Source: CAZEJK01 sp964512045 | GTDB taxonomy: Bacteria > Acidobacteriota > Thermoanaerobaculia > Thermoanaerobaculales > Sulfomarinibacteraceae | NCBI GenBank assembly: GCA_964512045.1 | Contig: CAZEJK010000153.1 | Location: 1 to 11,839 of the forward strand | Direction: 5' to 3' | Length of the DNA stretch: 11,839 nucleotides | In this document: piece after piece, positions 1-7,142 of the stretch | How the letters are laid out: every line of letters begins with the position of its first letter | Numbering within the stretch: the stretch's first letter is position 1 | The notes under the pieces: generated by a model | Database searches by the model: none | What the model saw: only the letters and a program-made list of their open reading frames with translations | What the model was told of the DNA's origin: nothing | Translations under genes and position numbers: made by a program

Positions 1-2
1 GA

Positions 3-1007
3 CGTGGGCTGCTACTCGAGCTGACAGACGAGGATGGCCGACGCGGTCTGGGTGAAGCATCGCCGTTGCCAGGAGTTTCGCCGGACACGCTGGTCGACTG
101 CGCGAACGCTCTTGCCGAGCTCCCGGTGCCGTTCGTGGTTGGAGTTGGCGACGGCTCGTTGGTGGAGGCGGTGGAGGCGGTCATCGCGGCGGTCGATCCG
201 AGGTGCCCGGCGGCGAGGTACGCCGTCGAGAGTGCGTTGCTCGATCTGGTTGGGCAGCTTCTCCAGCGACCTGTCTGGCATCTGCTCGGTGGCCATGAAC
301 CCGGACCGATACCCGTGAACGCGTTGCTTCCGGCCGGCCGTGACGCCGCCGTCGTTGCGGCCATGGCGGCCGTTGAGCGCGGGGTGCGCACGCTCAAGAT
401 GAAGGTGGGAGCTGCAGAGCGTTTCGGCGATGAGCTCGAGACCCTGGCAGCGGTCCGCTCAGCTGTGGGCGACAGCGTATGGCTTCGTCTCGACGCGAAC
501 CGTGCGTGGGCGCCCGAGGAGGCGAGCGCGCGTCTCCATGAGCTGGCGCGCTTCGGTCCGGAGCTGATCGAGGAGCCGGTCGCCGGCGGAGCGCTGGATC
601 GGCTCCCTGAGCGGCCGCCCGTGCCCCTGGCCCTCGACGAGTCACTGGCAGAGGCTGATGCTCGTGAGAAGGTGGTGGAGCTCCTGGCCAGCGGTCACGT
701 CACCATCCTCGTTCTCAAGCCTGCCGTGCTTGGCGGAAGTCTGGCATGTCTCGACTGGACCAATCTGGCGCGTGCCTACGGTGCTGAGGTGTTCGTAACC
801 CACTGTCTGGATGGTCCGGTGGCGATGTCGGGAGCGATGGACCTCGCCCTGGCAGTGGCGCCGCGTCTGGCGTGCGGCCTGGATCGGCATCCGTTGTCCG
901 ATGCCTGGCCGGCGCTGGAGCTCCCTCGGCTTCATGGGGCGGTGGTCAGGGCGACCGACGCGGTGGGTCTCGGCTTTCCTCCCGGTACTCTCGGGACTCG
1001 GGCGTGA
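3..1007 (+). CDS. menC: o-Succinylbenzoate synthase MenC (5' end outside window)
   Basis: MenC dehydrates SHCHC to o-succinylbenzoate in cytoplasmic menaquinone synthesis. The frame is open from base 3 and reads as coding (GLLLELTDEDGRRGLGEASP), so the start lies upstream of the window; the TTG at 66 is internal. Enolase-superfamily residues are visible. They are the KxK motif in TLKMKVG (Lys codons 396-398 and 402-404), the metal-ligand Asp in LDANRAW (492-494), Glu in LIEEP (570-575), Asp in ALDES (636-638) and the second catalytic Lys in LVLKP (717-719). The DxN motif and the LKP lysine fit MenC better than dipeptide epimerases, and the next gene is menE, which settles the assignment by context. 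The stop overlaps the menE start (GTGA). No internal damage is seen. Confidence 0.9.
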   Translation, partial: RGLLLELTDEDGRRGLGEASPLPGVSPDTLVDCANALAELPVPFVVGVGDGSLVEAVEAVIAAVDPRCPAARYAVESALLDLVGQLLQRPVWHLLGGHEPGPIPVNALLPAGRDAAVVAAMAAVERGVRTLKMKVGAAERFGDELETLAAVRSAVGDSVWLRLDANRAWAPEEASARLHELARFGPELIEEPVAGGALDRLPERPPVPLALDESLAEADAREKVVELLASGHVTILVLKPAVLGGSLACLDWTNLARAYGAEVFVTHCLDGPVAMSGAMDLALAVAPRLACGLDRHPLSDAWPALELPRLHGAVVRATDAVGLGFPPGTLGTRA

Positions 1008-2389
1008 GCTCGAGCGAGCTCGTGCACTGGTCCACGGCCGCCACCGCGGCGAGGATTGGTCCCGAGACGGCAGCTGTGACCACTGGGCTCGAGCTCTGCT
1101 GGAGCGATGTTGCCGAGCGTGCCGCGAGGTGGCGCTCCTGGCTGAAAGCAGCTGGGGCCAGACGGAACGTTGCGGTTGTCGCCGAGCGCTCGGTGGAGAC
1201 CATGACGCTGGTAATGGCGCTCGTCGAGAGCGGCCGCCGTGCCGTGCTCCTGCATCCGCGCTGGACGAGCTCTGAGATTCGGGAGGCTGTCGAGCGGGTG
1301 CCAGAGCACTTCGTGGTCGATAGCAGCGTGGCGGCGTGGCACGAGGTCCGTTGCTGTGCTCGTGCTGCACAGGCGACAGGTGCGGCGCTCGGGAGTGTGG
1401 TGGTCTTCACGTCCGGTACAACCGGCGCCAGTCAGGGAGTGGAGCTCTCAGGAGCTGTCCTGGGGGCCAGTGCCGAGGCCTCCGCACGGCATCTGGGCTG
1501 GGATGAGAACGATCGCTGGCTGTGCTGCCTGCCGTTGGCCCACGTTGGTGGGTTGTCGATCGTAATGCGCTGCTGGCTGGGCGGACGTGCGGTGGTGCTC
1601 GAGCCGGAGGGCCGCTTCGACCCGGAGCGAGCTGCGACATCCATCGAACGCCAACGGGTCACGATGCTGTCTCTGGTTCCCATGCAGTTGAAAGCGCTAC
1701 TCGATATCGATGGTTGGGTACCGCCGCGGAGACTCCGCACAGTGCTCGTCGGTGGTGCTGCGGCTACTGACGATCTCCTGGAGAGGGCATCTGAACGCGG
1801 TGTACCGGTCCGACCCACCTACGGTCTGACCGAGACCGCCTCGCAGGTGGTGACGTGGCCCGCGGCGATCCCGTGGAGCCGCGGCAACGGAATCGGTCCG
1901 CCTCTTCCTGGGGTCGAGCTCGAGCTTCGCGGCGACGACCGGATTGCGGTCCGCGGAGCCATGGTGGCTCCGAGAAGCTTTCCCGATGGAGCGGCGCTGA
2001 CGGATGCAGCCGGGTGGCTGCTGACGGGTGATCGTGGCCGGCTCGACGAGCACGGCTGGCTGCACGTGATCGGCCGTGCTGATGACGTGATCGTCACCGG
2101 TGGGGAGAACGTGGATCCGCGTGCTGTAGAGGCCGCGTTGGAGCAGTGCGCGGGTGTCGAGTCCGCGTGCGTGGTTGGGCTTCCCGATGCGACATGGGGT
2201 GAGATCGTCGGTGCTGTCGTCACCGTCTCCGGTCCCGGTGTGCTGGACGCCCTTCAACTGCAGCTCGACGTCATTCTCGCTCCGCACGCTCGCCCGCGCC
2301 GAATCGTACCGGTTGAGACCATCCCGTGCACCGTGACCGGCAAGCCGGATCGCCGCGCTGTTGCAAGGCTGCTCGACGCAGCAGGCTGA
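1004..2389 (+). CDS. menE: o-Succinylbenzoate-CoA ligase MenE
   Basis: MenE activates o-succinylbenzoate as an acyl-adenylate and transfers it to CoA, the step after MenC. The 461-residue ANL-superfamily enzyme shows the phosphate loop TSGTTG (136-141), YGLTET (273-278), the TGD motif (Asp343), GRADD (357-361) followed by VIVTGGENV, and the C-terminal catalytic lysine in TGKPDR (Lys447). The open frame extends upstream to 872, but that part lies inside menC. The GTG at 1004 overlaps the menC stop by four bases and gives a normal family length, so I take it as a translationally coupled start. An oddity is that the loop continues GASQGV, where most relatives have a xPKG lysine. The menC-menE order and the conserved motifs make MenE much more likely than a generic acyl-CoA ligase. 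Confidence 0.9.
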   Translation: MSSSELVHWSTAATAARIGPETAAVTTGLELCWSDVAERAARWRSWLKAAGARRNVAVVAERSVETMTLVMALVESGRRAVLLHPRWTSSEIREAVERVPEHFVVDSSVAAWHEVRCCARAAQATGAALGSVVVFTSGTTGASQGVELSGAVLGASAEASARHLGWDENDRWLCCLPLAHVGGLSIVMRCWLGGRAVVLEPEGRFDPERAATSIERQRVTMLSLVPMQLKALLDIDGWVPPRRLRTVLVGGAAATDDLLERASERGVPVRPTYGLTETASQVVTWPAAIPWSRGNGIGPPLPGVELELRGDDRIAVRGAMVAPRSFPDGAALTDAAGWLLTGDRGRLDEHGWLHVIGRADDVIVTGGENVDPRAVEAALEQCAGVESACVVGLPDATWGEIVGAVVTVSGPGVLDALQLQLDVILAPHARPRRIVPVETIPCTVTGKPDRRAVARLLDAAG

Positions 2390-2460
2390 GAGCTCGCCGA
2401 CTCGGCAGTGAGGGTTGCTGCGGGTGGTCGTGGACTGGGGCGTGCCGATATGACCTGGGC

Positions 2461-2492
2461 CCAAGACCTGCGTGTCGGTCGCCGGGTCTTGG
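2461..2492 (+). terminator. Hairpin after menE, probable terminator
   Basis: CCAAGACCTG (2461-2470) pairs with CGGGTCTTGG (2483-2492) around a 12-base loop. This gives ten pairs, including one G-T wobble. It lies about 70 bases after the menE stop and just before a putative promoter, as expected for the end of the men operon. No T-run follows, so intrinsic termination is not certain. Confidence 0.5.
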
Positions 2493-2515
2493 TCAGCGAT
2501 TGCGACTTGATCTCG

Positions 2516-2524
2516 TGATACAAT
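2516..2524 (+). promoter_or_regulatory. Extended -10 promoter
   Basis: TGATACAAT is a TGn-TACAAT extended -10 element in an otherwise GC-rich intergenic stretch, and it lies after the menE hairpin. No good -35 is present at 17 bases; TTGCGA at 2500-2505 is only 13 bases away. Initiation near 2531 would leave a leader of about 58 bases before the ATG at 2589. Confidence 0.45.
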
Positions 2525-2578
2525 CAGGGGTCCTCGGGGAGCGTAGCGGCGGAGGGCGCGCCAGAGCTCGAGGGAAGT

Positions 2579-2582
2579 GGAG
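2579..2582 (+). promoter_or_regulatory. Ribosome binding site deciding the start at 2589
   Basis: GGAG lies six bases before the ATG at 2589. The alternative GTG at 2577 has only a poorly spaced AGGGA directly before it, so the ATG is preferred. Confidence 0.5.
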
Positions 2583-2588
2583 CGGACA

Positions 2589-3812
2589 ATGCAGCAGGGG
2601 GTCCGAGAGCTCATGCGAGCGGGTGAGGGGACGGTCGAGCGGTCGATGGCAGATCCCGATGTGCTCGTCACGCATCCGCTTCTCGATCCGTTGCTCCCGA
2701 GCCGCGACCGGTCGTTCGCGCGGTTCTGGATCACCACTGTGCGACGTCTTCTGCGCTCCACGGGCACGGGCGCGTGGCTTCACGAGCAGTACCTTGCCGA
2801 GGCAGACGGGTATGTCGCGCACCTCCTCGCGCACTTCCCTTCCGGAAGTGTGCGAGACCTGCGTCTGCTACCTTCGACAGTTGGGACCCGGGCTGCCCGC
2901 GAGCTCCTGAAGCTCGTTGTCGACAGTCCAGACTCGCGGGCGCGATACGAGGCGCAGCGGAAGATCTGTCTCGCCAAGCTCCTGTTCGATGTCGATCACA
3001 GCCGGTCGGTACGGGATGCGGACCGGCACCGGGCGCTGTTGGAGCTCACACTCACACGAAAGCTCTGGTCGACGGGAGGCTCGTGCCACCACGATGATGA
3101 CGCTGGCGGCGGTCTGTTCCCGCAGGCACCGCTTTCGCCAGCCTCTGCACAGGAGCAGCAGCTCCGTCCCATGGCCTGTCTGAGGGCACGAGACGGTCTG
3201 CCGGCGGTGGAGGTGCTGCATTTTGCGACGCGCTCCAAGGGACGCCCCAGGTCGTCAGAAGGGGCGTGTGGTGCTTGCCAGCTTCCAGGAGGTCTTCCCT
3301 GTCCGGGATGCCGCCGGAGCTCCATCGTGAGCAAGCTGGTGCGCCGGGGCCTGTACCGCCCCGATCAGCTCGACGACATGGTCGGAGCGCTGTTTGTCGT
3401 TCGCGACCGAGCCCAGGCGTACTCGCTGGAGCAGCGGCTGATGGACGCCCTTGGTGGCCCGTTCCGCTGGCGCGATCGCGTGGATACCCTCGGCGCTCCC
3501 ACCGACCGGGATCGCCTCACGCTCCGATCCAGCGACGGATTCCGAGTCCTCAAGGGCGTCATGGATCTTCTGGTGGACGACAGCTACGTGACGCCGGTGG
3601 AGATCCAGATCTACCCGGTCGCGGACTTCCTGCACACCGTGGATCCGACCCATGGGGCCTGCCACTCCGCGTTCAAGTGTCGCCAGCTCCTTTTCGACCT
3701 GATGCCGCTGCTGTTTCCGGAGATGGTCTATGGTCCCCTTGGACTTCTCGGCGTCGACGCGGTTCTCGCGCAACCTCTGGAGCCGCCGTGCCGTCGCTGG
3801 CCGTCGCTGTGA
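2589..3812 (+). CDS. Protein with divergent C-terminal RelA/SpoT nucleotidyltransferase domain, probable compensating frameshifts
   Basis: The first ~220 of 407 residues are Arg/Leu-rich, mostly helical-looking, and not recognised. From about residue 244 the protein resembles the RelA/SpoT synthetase fold: SSIVSKLVRRG (244-254), DDMVGALFVV (262-271), GFRVLKG (317-323) and VEIQI (337-341). Asp262 and Glu338 fall where the family has its two metal-binding acidic residues. Phe318 replaces the usual G-loop tyrosine, and the arginine of the usual DLxxxR motif is missing, so (p)ppGpp synthesis is doubtful. An unrelated nucleotide-transfer role is possible. Between about 3240 and 3315 the open frame reads Cys-rich (CGAC, CPGC), while the +1 frame reads VVLASFQEVFPVRDAAG with better third-position GC, so two compensating shifts are likely. 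The gene overlaps the next CDS by 25 bases. The fold assignment is moderately sure and the function is unknown. Confidence 0.6.
   Translation: MQQGVRELMRAGEGTVERSMADPDVLVTHPLLDPLLPSRDRSFARFWITTVRRLLRSTGTGAWLHEQYLAEADGYVAHLLAHFPSGSVRDLRLLPSTVGTRAARELLKLVVDSPDSRARYEAQRKICLAKLLFDVDHSRSVRDADRHRALLELTLTRKLWSTGGSCHHDDDAGGGLFPQAPLSPASAQEQQLRPMACLRARDGLPAVEVLHFATRSKGRPRSSEGACGACQLPGGLPCPGCRRSSIVSKLVRRGLYRPDQLDDMVGALFVVRDRAQAYSLEQRLMDALGGPFRWRDRVDTLGAPTDRDRLTLRSSDGFRVLKGVMDLLVDDSYVTPVEIQIYPVADFLHTVDPTHGACHSAFKCRQLLFDLMPLLFPEMVYGPLGLLGVDAVLAQPLEPPCRRWPSL
3779..3782 (+). promoter_or_regulatory. Ribosome binding site for the GTG start at 3788
   Basis: GGAG lies five bases before the GTG at 3788, inside the 3' end of the preceding gene. 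It supports this start, since no ATG, GTG or TTG occurs nearby upstream in the same frame. Confidence 0.45.
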
Positions 3813-4408
3813 TCGCCAGCGCTGAGGAGAGCCCTGGGGCCCGGCTCGAGCGGCAGGTGCGGGTGATGGAGCGGGTGGTGGACGAGATTCTGGTGCAGAG
3901 TGAGAACGCTGCAGTCAGCGGACTCGGCAGCACCCGGGGGCTTGTGCTCGATGGATACGGTGCGCTGTTCACCGTCGAGACCAGTGTGATCGGTTCGGTC
4001 GCGTTCCCGGACGGTTCGTCGAGCTTCGCGGTGACTGTGGGCGAGGGGTGGGCTCCTCGAGCTCCCCGTGCACCGAGAGGTGCAGAGGAGAAGGAGCTGC
4101 ATGAGATCCAGAAGCAGTGGAAGGAGCAACGTGAGAAGACCGCCAAGGAACAGAAGGAGCGGATGGATGCCCTCATCACGGAGGTCAAAGGGGCTTTGTT
4201 GGACTACGGAGGAACGCTGGGTGAGCTTGGCAACGAAAGCCGCGTCACGATAGCGGTGTTCTGGGGTGGCCGCGCGTCACTTGGGAGAGCGAGCGAGCAG
4301 CGCCTCCTGATCACTGCGCAGATGCGGGACCTGCGGGCTCACCTCGCCGGAAACCTCGACCGTACAACGGCGCTGGGCCGGATCACTGTGGAGTCCACAG
4401 CACTGTAG
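3788..4408 (+). CDS. Hypothetical protein with central coiled coil
   Basis: I do not recognise this 206-residue protein. The N-terminus MPSLAVAVIASAEESPG looks like the core of a Sec signal peptide (possible cut after ASA) but lacks the usual basic residues, so export is uncertain. Next come a helix (RLERQVRVMERVVDEILVQ), a segment resembling beta strands (GLVLDGYGALFTVETSVI), and a Lys/Glu/Gln-rich coiled coil at about residues 100-135. A C-terminal part with VTIAVFWGG and a helix follows. The open frame extends upstream to 3266, but that part lies within the preceding RelA/SpoT-like gene. The GTG at 3788 is chosen for its GGAG site. The 25-base overlap suggests translational coupling with the preceding gene, and a hairpin follows the stop. 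A periplasmic or surface role is a guess. Confidence 0.7.
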   Translation: MPSLAVAVIASAEESPGARLERQVRVMERVVDEILVQSENAAVSGLGSTRGLVLDGYGALFTVETSVIGSVAFPDGSSSFAVTVGEGWAPRAPRAPRGAEEKELHEIQKQWKEQREKTAKEQKERMDALITEVKGALLDYGGTLGELGNESRVTIAVFWGGRASLGRASEQRLLITAQMRDLRAHLAGNLDRTTALGRITVESTAL

Positions 4409-4432
4409 CCTTGCAGCATCATTGCTACCGAA

Positions 4433-4456
4433 GGGCCCTCGAGACCGCGAGGGCCC
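4433..4456 (+). terminator. Hairpin terminator
   Basis: GGGCCCTCG (4433-4441) and CGAGGGCCC (4448-4456) form a perfect 9-bp stem with a six-base loop. It begins 24 bases after the stop of the coiled-coil gene. GTTGTGTG follows rather than a clean T-run. Its position between two transcription units supports a terminator. Confidence 0.65.
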
Positions 4457-4655
4457 GTTGTGTGCTCGGGGAAACAGCTCCGTTCGGGTGTCGTGCGGCG
4501 GGACCGTGGACTCCCGATTCAAGCGAAGGTACGGGGCCGCCCCGGCAGGGATTCGGGGTCGTACCCGGCGTACGGACAACGGGTGGTCCGCTATCCTCTG
4601 CAGTGTGAAGGCCGGACCTGCGGCTGGACACAGGATGAAAGGAGCGACACGCGTC

Positions 4656-5072
4656 ATGCAGAGATGTACGTTGGCATCGCTGGTCCTGACTCTGACCCTG
4701 ACCCTGGCGACCGGCTGCGCGAGCACCGCGGCAGAACGGGAGGATGCGGCACGGGCAACAACGGACCGTGTTTGTGTCCGGGTGGACCAGATCACCGGCT
4801 TCGAGCCGCTCGACAACCGTCACGTTGTAGTGGAGGCAAGCGTCAACGACCACTACCTGTTCACCGTGGATCGCGGATGCAGCGGTCTGAGCTTTGCCCG
4901 GACGATCGCCATCTCCGGTACGATCTCGCGGGTGTGCAACGACGGCTTCGACTTCCTGGCGTTCGACGAGCCCGGTGTGGGATCCAAGAGATGCCGCATC
5001 ATCGAGATCGAGCCAGTAGACGACACTCGGGCGGCGCGAGCGCTGATCGAGTCGCGGTCCAGCGAGGAGTGA
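4656..5072 (+). CDS. Small lipoprotein resembling DUF6491
   Basis: This is a 138-residue predicted lipoprotein. The signal peptide MQRCTLASLVLTLTLTLATGC has a lipobox LATGC with lipidated Cys21. Asp is not at +2, so outer-membrane sorting by the Lol rule is possible. The mature part has an ordered cysteine pattern (VCVRVDQI, DRGCSGL, SRVCNDG, KRCRIIEIEPV) that resembles DUF6491 lipoproteins as I remember them; no biochemical role is known to me. ATG 4656 has AAGGAG 11 bases upstream. An in-frame ATG at 4635 would add seven residues (MKGATRV) and is a real alternative. Hairpins flank the gene, so it is probably monocistronic. The signal-peptide codons contain three tandem hexamers (CTGACT, then CTGACC twice, 4686-4703), which could gain or lose Leu-Thr pairs by slippage without breaking the frame. 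Confidence 0.8.
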   Translation: MQRCTLASLVLTLTLTLATGCASTAAEREDAARATTDRVCVRVDQITGFEPLDNRHVVVEASVNDHYLFTVDRGCSGLSFARTIAISGTISRVCNDGFDFLAFDEPGVGSKRCRIIEIEPVDDTRAARALIESRSSEE

Positions 5073-5092
5073 GATCCTTCGTTCTCGGAGCA

Positions 5093-5116
5093 GAGCTCGA
5101 GGTGAGCATCGAGCTC
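5093..5116. repeat. Inverted repeat between lipoprotein and kinase genes
   Basis: GAGCTCGA (5093-5100) and TCGAGCTC (5109-5116) form a perfect 8-bp inverted repeat with an eight-base spacer, 20 bases after the lipoprotein stop. It could be a weak terminator or a binding site. GAGCTC is frequent in this window, which lowers the significance. Confidence 0.35.
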
Positions 5117-5248
5117 GGGAGCGGCCTCGCGGAGCGCTCGGTGGCACGGCGTCCGCGTGGCCGCAGCCGCCAGATGCAGTAGCGGAGAGGCGCCTCAGCA
5201 ATCTCTCACGCCCGGTCACGCGACTCGTAGTGCTATGCTGAGGACACA

Positions 5249-7093
5249 ATGGCTGTCAGCCCCGGGTCGCGACTCGGTCCCTACGAGATTGTTGCGAAGC
5301 TCGGTAGCGGAGGGATGGGCGAGGTGTACAGCGCGAGGGACTCGCGCCTGGACCGGCTCGTGGCCATCAAAGTGCTGCCGGAGGCCATGGCTGCGGACGC
5401 CGAGCGGCGGCGGCGGTTCGAACGCGAAGCGAAGGCCGCGGCTGCGCTAAACCATCCCAACATCTGTGTTCTGCATGAGGTTGGCGACCACGAGGGTCAC
5501 GCCTTCCTCGTGATGGAGTACATCCGAGGGCGCTCGTTGCGGCAGCTGACCTGCAAAGACGGCCTTCCCGTCGAGACGGTGCTGCGCTTCGGGATCCAGA
5601 TCGCCGAGGCGATGGCGTACGCGCACGAGCGTGGGGTCGTGCACCGCGATCTGAAGAGCAGCAACGTGATGGTGAGCGAGTCAGGCCTCATCAAGGTGGT
5701 GGACTTCGGTCTTGCCAAGCAGTCCAAACAATCGGGCCGCAATGACCACTCAGAAACGATGTCACTCACCGAAGCCGGCAAGATCGTGGGGACCCTTGAC
5801 TACATGGCCCCCGAGGTGCTGGTAGGGAAAGCCGCAGACGTGCGGAGCGATATCTGGGCGATCGGGGTGCTCCTGCACGTGATGACCGCCGGCACGATGC
5901 CGTTCGCCGGCCGCACGACGTTCGAGCTGACCTCTGCCATTCTGCGCGAGCCACCGGCGCCGCTGGTTGGACGTGTTCCCGCGGGGCTTCGTGCCGTGAT
6001 CCGGCGCTGTCTGGCCAAGGAGCCGGCCCGGCGATACCAGCGGGCCAGCGAGGTGCAGGCCGCACTCGAGGCCGCTCGCGAGCAGATCTCGTCCTCCGAT
6101 TACGATAGGGTGTCGGATCCTCGTTCGGAGGCGGTGACAGAGCTGCGCTCAGGTGTGGCGGCAGGCAGCGAAGCGGGCGGGTCGCGAGCGGGTACGCAGA
6201 CCGCTCCTCTGACCGAGAGCTCGGTGGAGCTGCAGGCGCTGATGCGGATCGCGGGCTCGCTGGTGGTGATCGTGAAGACAGTCGGCTTTGTCGCGATCGC
6301 CTTCCTGATCCTGGCCATGCTCGGATTTGTCACCGGCGCCACCTTCGACCTCGCGTTGCGCGTGCCCATGCAGCACTCTGTGCTCGACTACGCCATCCTC
6401 GGTGCCCGTTCGATGGTCCCGATCGTGGCGAGGGTCGTGTTCATTGCGGTTCCAGTGGTCGTTGGGGTGGCGTTGCTGAGGTTGATACTGATCCGTTTCG
6501 CCGACCGGGGACGTCGCAGATGGTTCCAGCTTGTTCGAGCTCGTGTCGATGAGACCAGCCCACCATTGATCGTTGCAGGTTTCGTGGTTGTCGCTGCGGC
6601 CTGTACTTCCGGGGTGCTCGCGGCGGGATTGGATCTGCTCTGGGCGGTGGAGACCCTGGTCGAGAAGCCGGTCGGTACGATGGTGGACACCGAGCTTCTC
6701 GGTGCGGGAAGCTACGGTTACCAGAGCAGGTACTACTGGGTCTGCGCGGCTGCCACGTTGGTCATCCTGGCTGTGTGGTTCCTCCTGGGCACGGCGTTCA
6801 GTCGAGAAGATGTCCCGCGCGTACCGCGTCATCTGGTCCATGTCATCGGTGCAGTGGCGCTGATCGGCATCCTGTTGTTGGCCGCCGCGCCGTGGGAGCT
6901 CCTGTTCGCAAGCGATCGCGAGCAGATCACCTTCGAGGGACGACGGGCGTTCATCATCTCGCGGGTGGAGGACCGGTTGTACCTGTACGTCCCAGGAGTG
7001 GCGAGAAACCGTATTCAGGTGTCTGCCAGCGATCCGAGGGTGGAGAGACCCCCGGAGCTGGTGACGGCGAACATCTTCGGAGATGCCGAGTGA
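5249..7093 (+). CDS. Transmembrane serine/threonine protein kinase (PknB-like)
   Basis: This is a Hanks-type kinase of 614 residues that phosphorylates Ser/Thr using ATP. The cytoplasmic catalytic domain (about 12-275) has the Gly loop GSGGMG (19-24), VAIK Lys41, helix-C Glu60, HRD (132-134, with Asn139), DFG (152-154) and APE (187-189). All catalytic residues are present, and HRD arginine suggests activation-loop control, with Ser168, Thr170, Ser172 and Thr174 as candidate sites. A low-complexity linker leads to about five hydrophobic helices near 335-365, 382-412, 432-460, 495-516 and 525-549. A short C-terminal tail (about 550-614) would lie outside the membrane. No PASTA, WD40, TolB-like or TPR sensor is seen, unlike many relatives. 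GAGG lies five bases before the ATG. The barrel-like gene starts 49 bases after the stop, so the two are probably co-transcribed. The stimulus and substrates are unknown. Confidence 0.93.
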   Translation: MAVSPGSRLGPYEIVAKLGSGGMGEVYSARDSRLDRLVAIKVLPEAMAADAERRRRFEREAKAAAALNHPNICVLHEVGDHEGHAFLVMEYIRGRSLRQLTCKDGLPVETVLRFGIQIAEAMAYAHERGVVHRDLKSSNVMVSESGLIKVVDFGLAKQSKQSGRNDHSETMSLTEAGKIVGTLDYMAPEVLVGKAADVRSDIWAIGVLLHVMTAGTMPFAGRTTFELTSAILREPPAPLVGRVPAGLRAVIRRCLAKEPARRYQRASEVQAALEAAREQISSSDYDRVSDPRSEAVTELRSGVAAGSEAGGSRAGTQTAPLTESSVELQALMRIAGSLVVIVKTVGFVAIAFLILAMLGFVTGATFDLALRVPMQHSVLDYAILGARSMVPIVARVVFIAVPVVVGVALLRLILIRFADRGRRRWFQLVRARVDETSPPLIVAGFVVVAAACTSGVLAAGLDLLWAVETLVEKPVGTMVDTELLGAGSYGYQSRYYWVCAAATLVILAVWFLLGTAFSREDVPRVPRHLVHVIGAVALIGILLLAAAPWELLFASDREQITFEGRRAFIISRVEDRLYLYVPGVARNRIQVSASDPRVERPPELVTANIFGDAE

Positions 7094-7129
7094 CGTGCTC
7101 AGCACGAGCGTTGATGGATCTGAGGAGAC

Positions 7130-7136
7130 AAGGAGG
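7130..7136 (+). promoter_or_regulatory. Strong ribosome binding site deciding the start at 7143
   Basis: AAGGAGG lies six bases before the ATG at 7143 and just before a clear signal peptide. It rules out the longer frame beginning at 7083, which would overlap the kinase stop and bury the signal peptide. Confidence 0.75.
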
Positions 7137-7142
7137 ACTCGG

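Noticed and set aside
3262..3315. A zinc-ribbon-like CGAC...CPGC motif in the RelA/SpoT-like protein
   Set aside because: Codon third positions are poor in this frame, and the +1 frame gives a better protein that fits RelA/SpoT motif spacing. The cysteines are probably a frameshift artefact.
5231..5239. An extended -10 (TGCTATGCT) in front of the kinase gene
   Set aside because: A start about seven bases downstream would leave almost no leader and remove the GAGG ribosome site, and no -35 is present.
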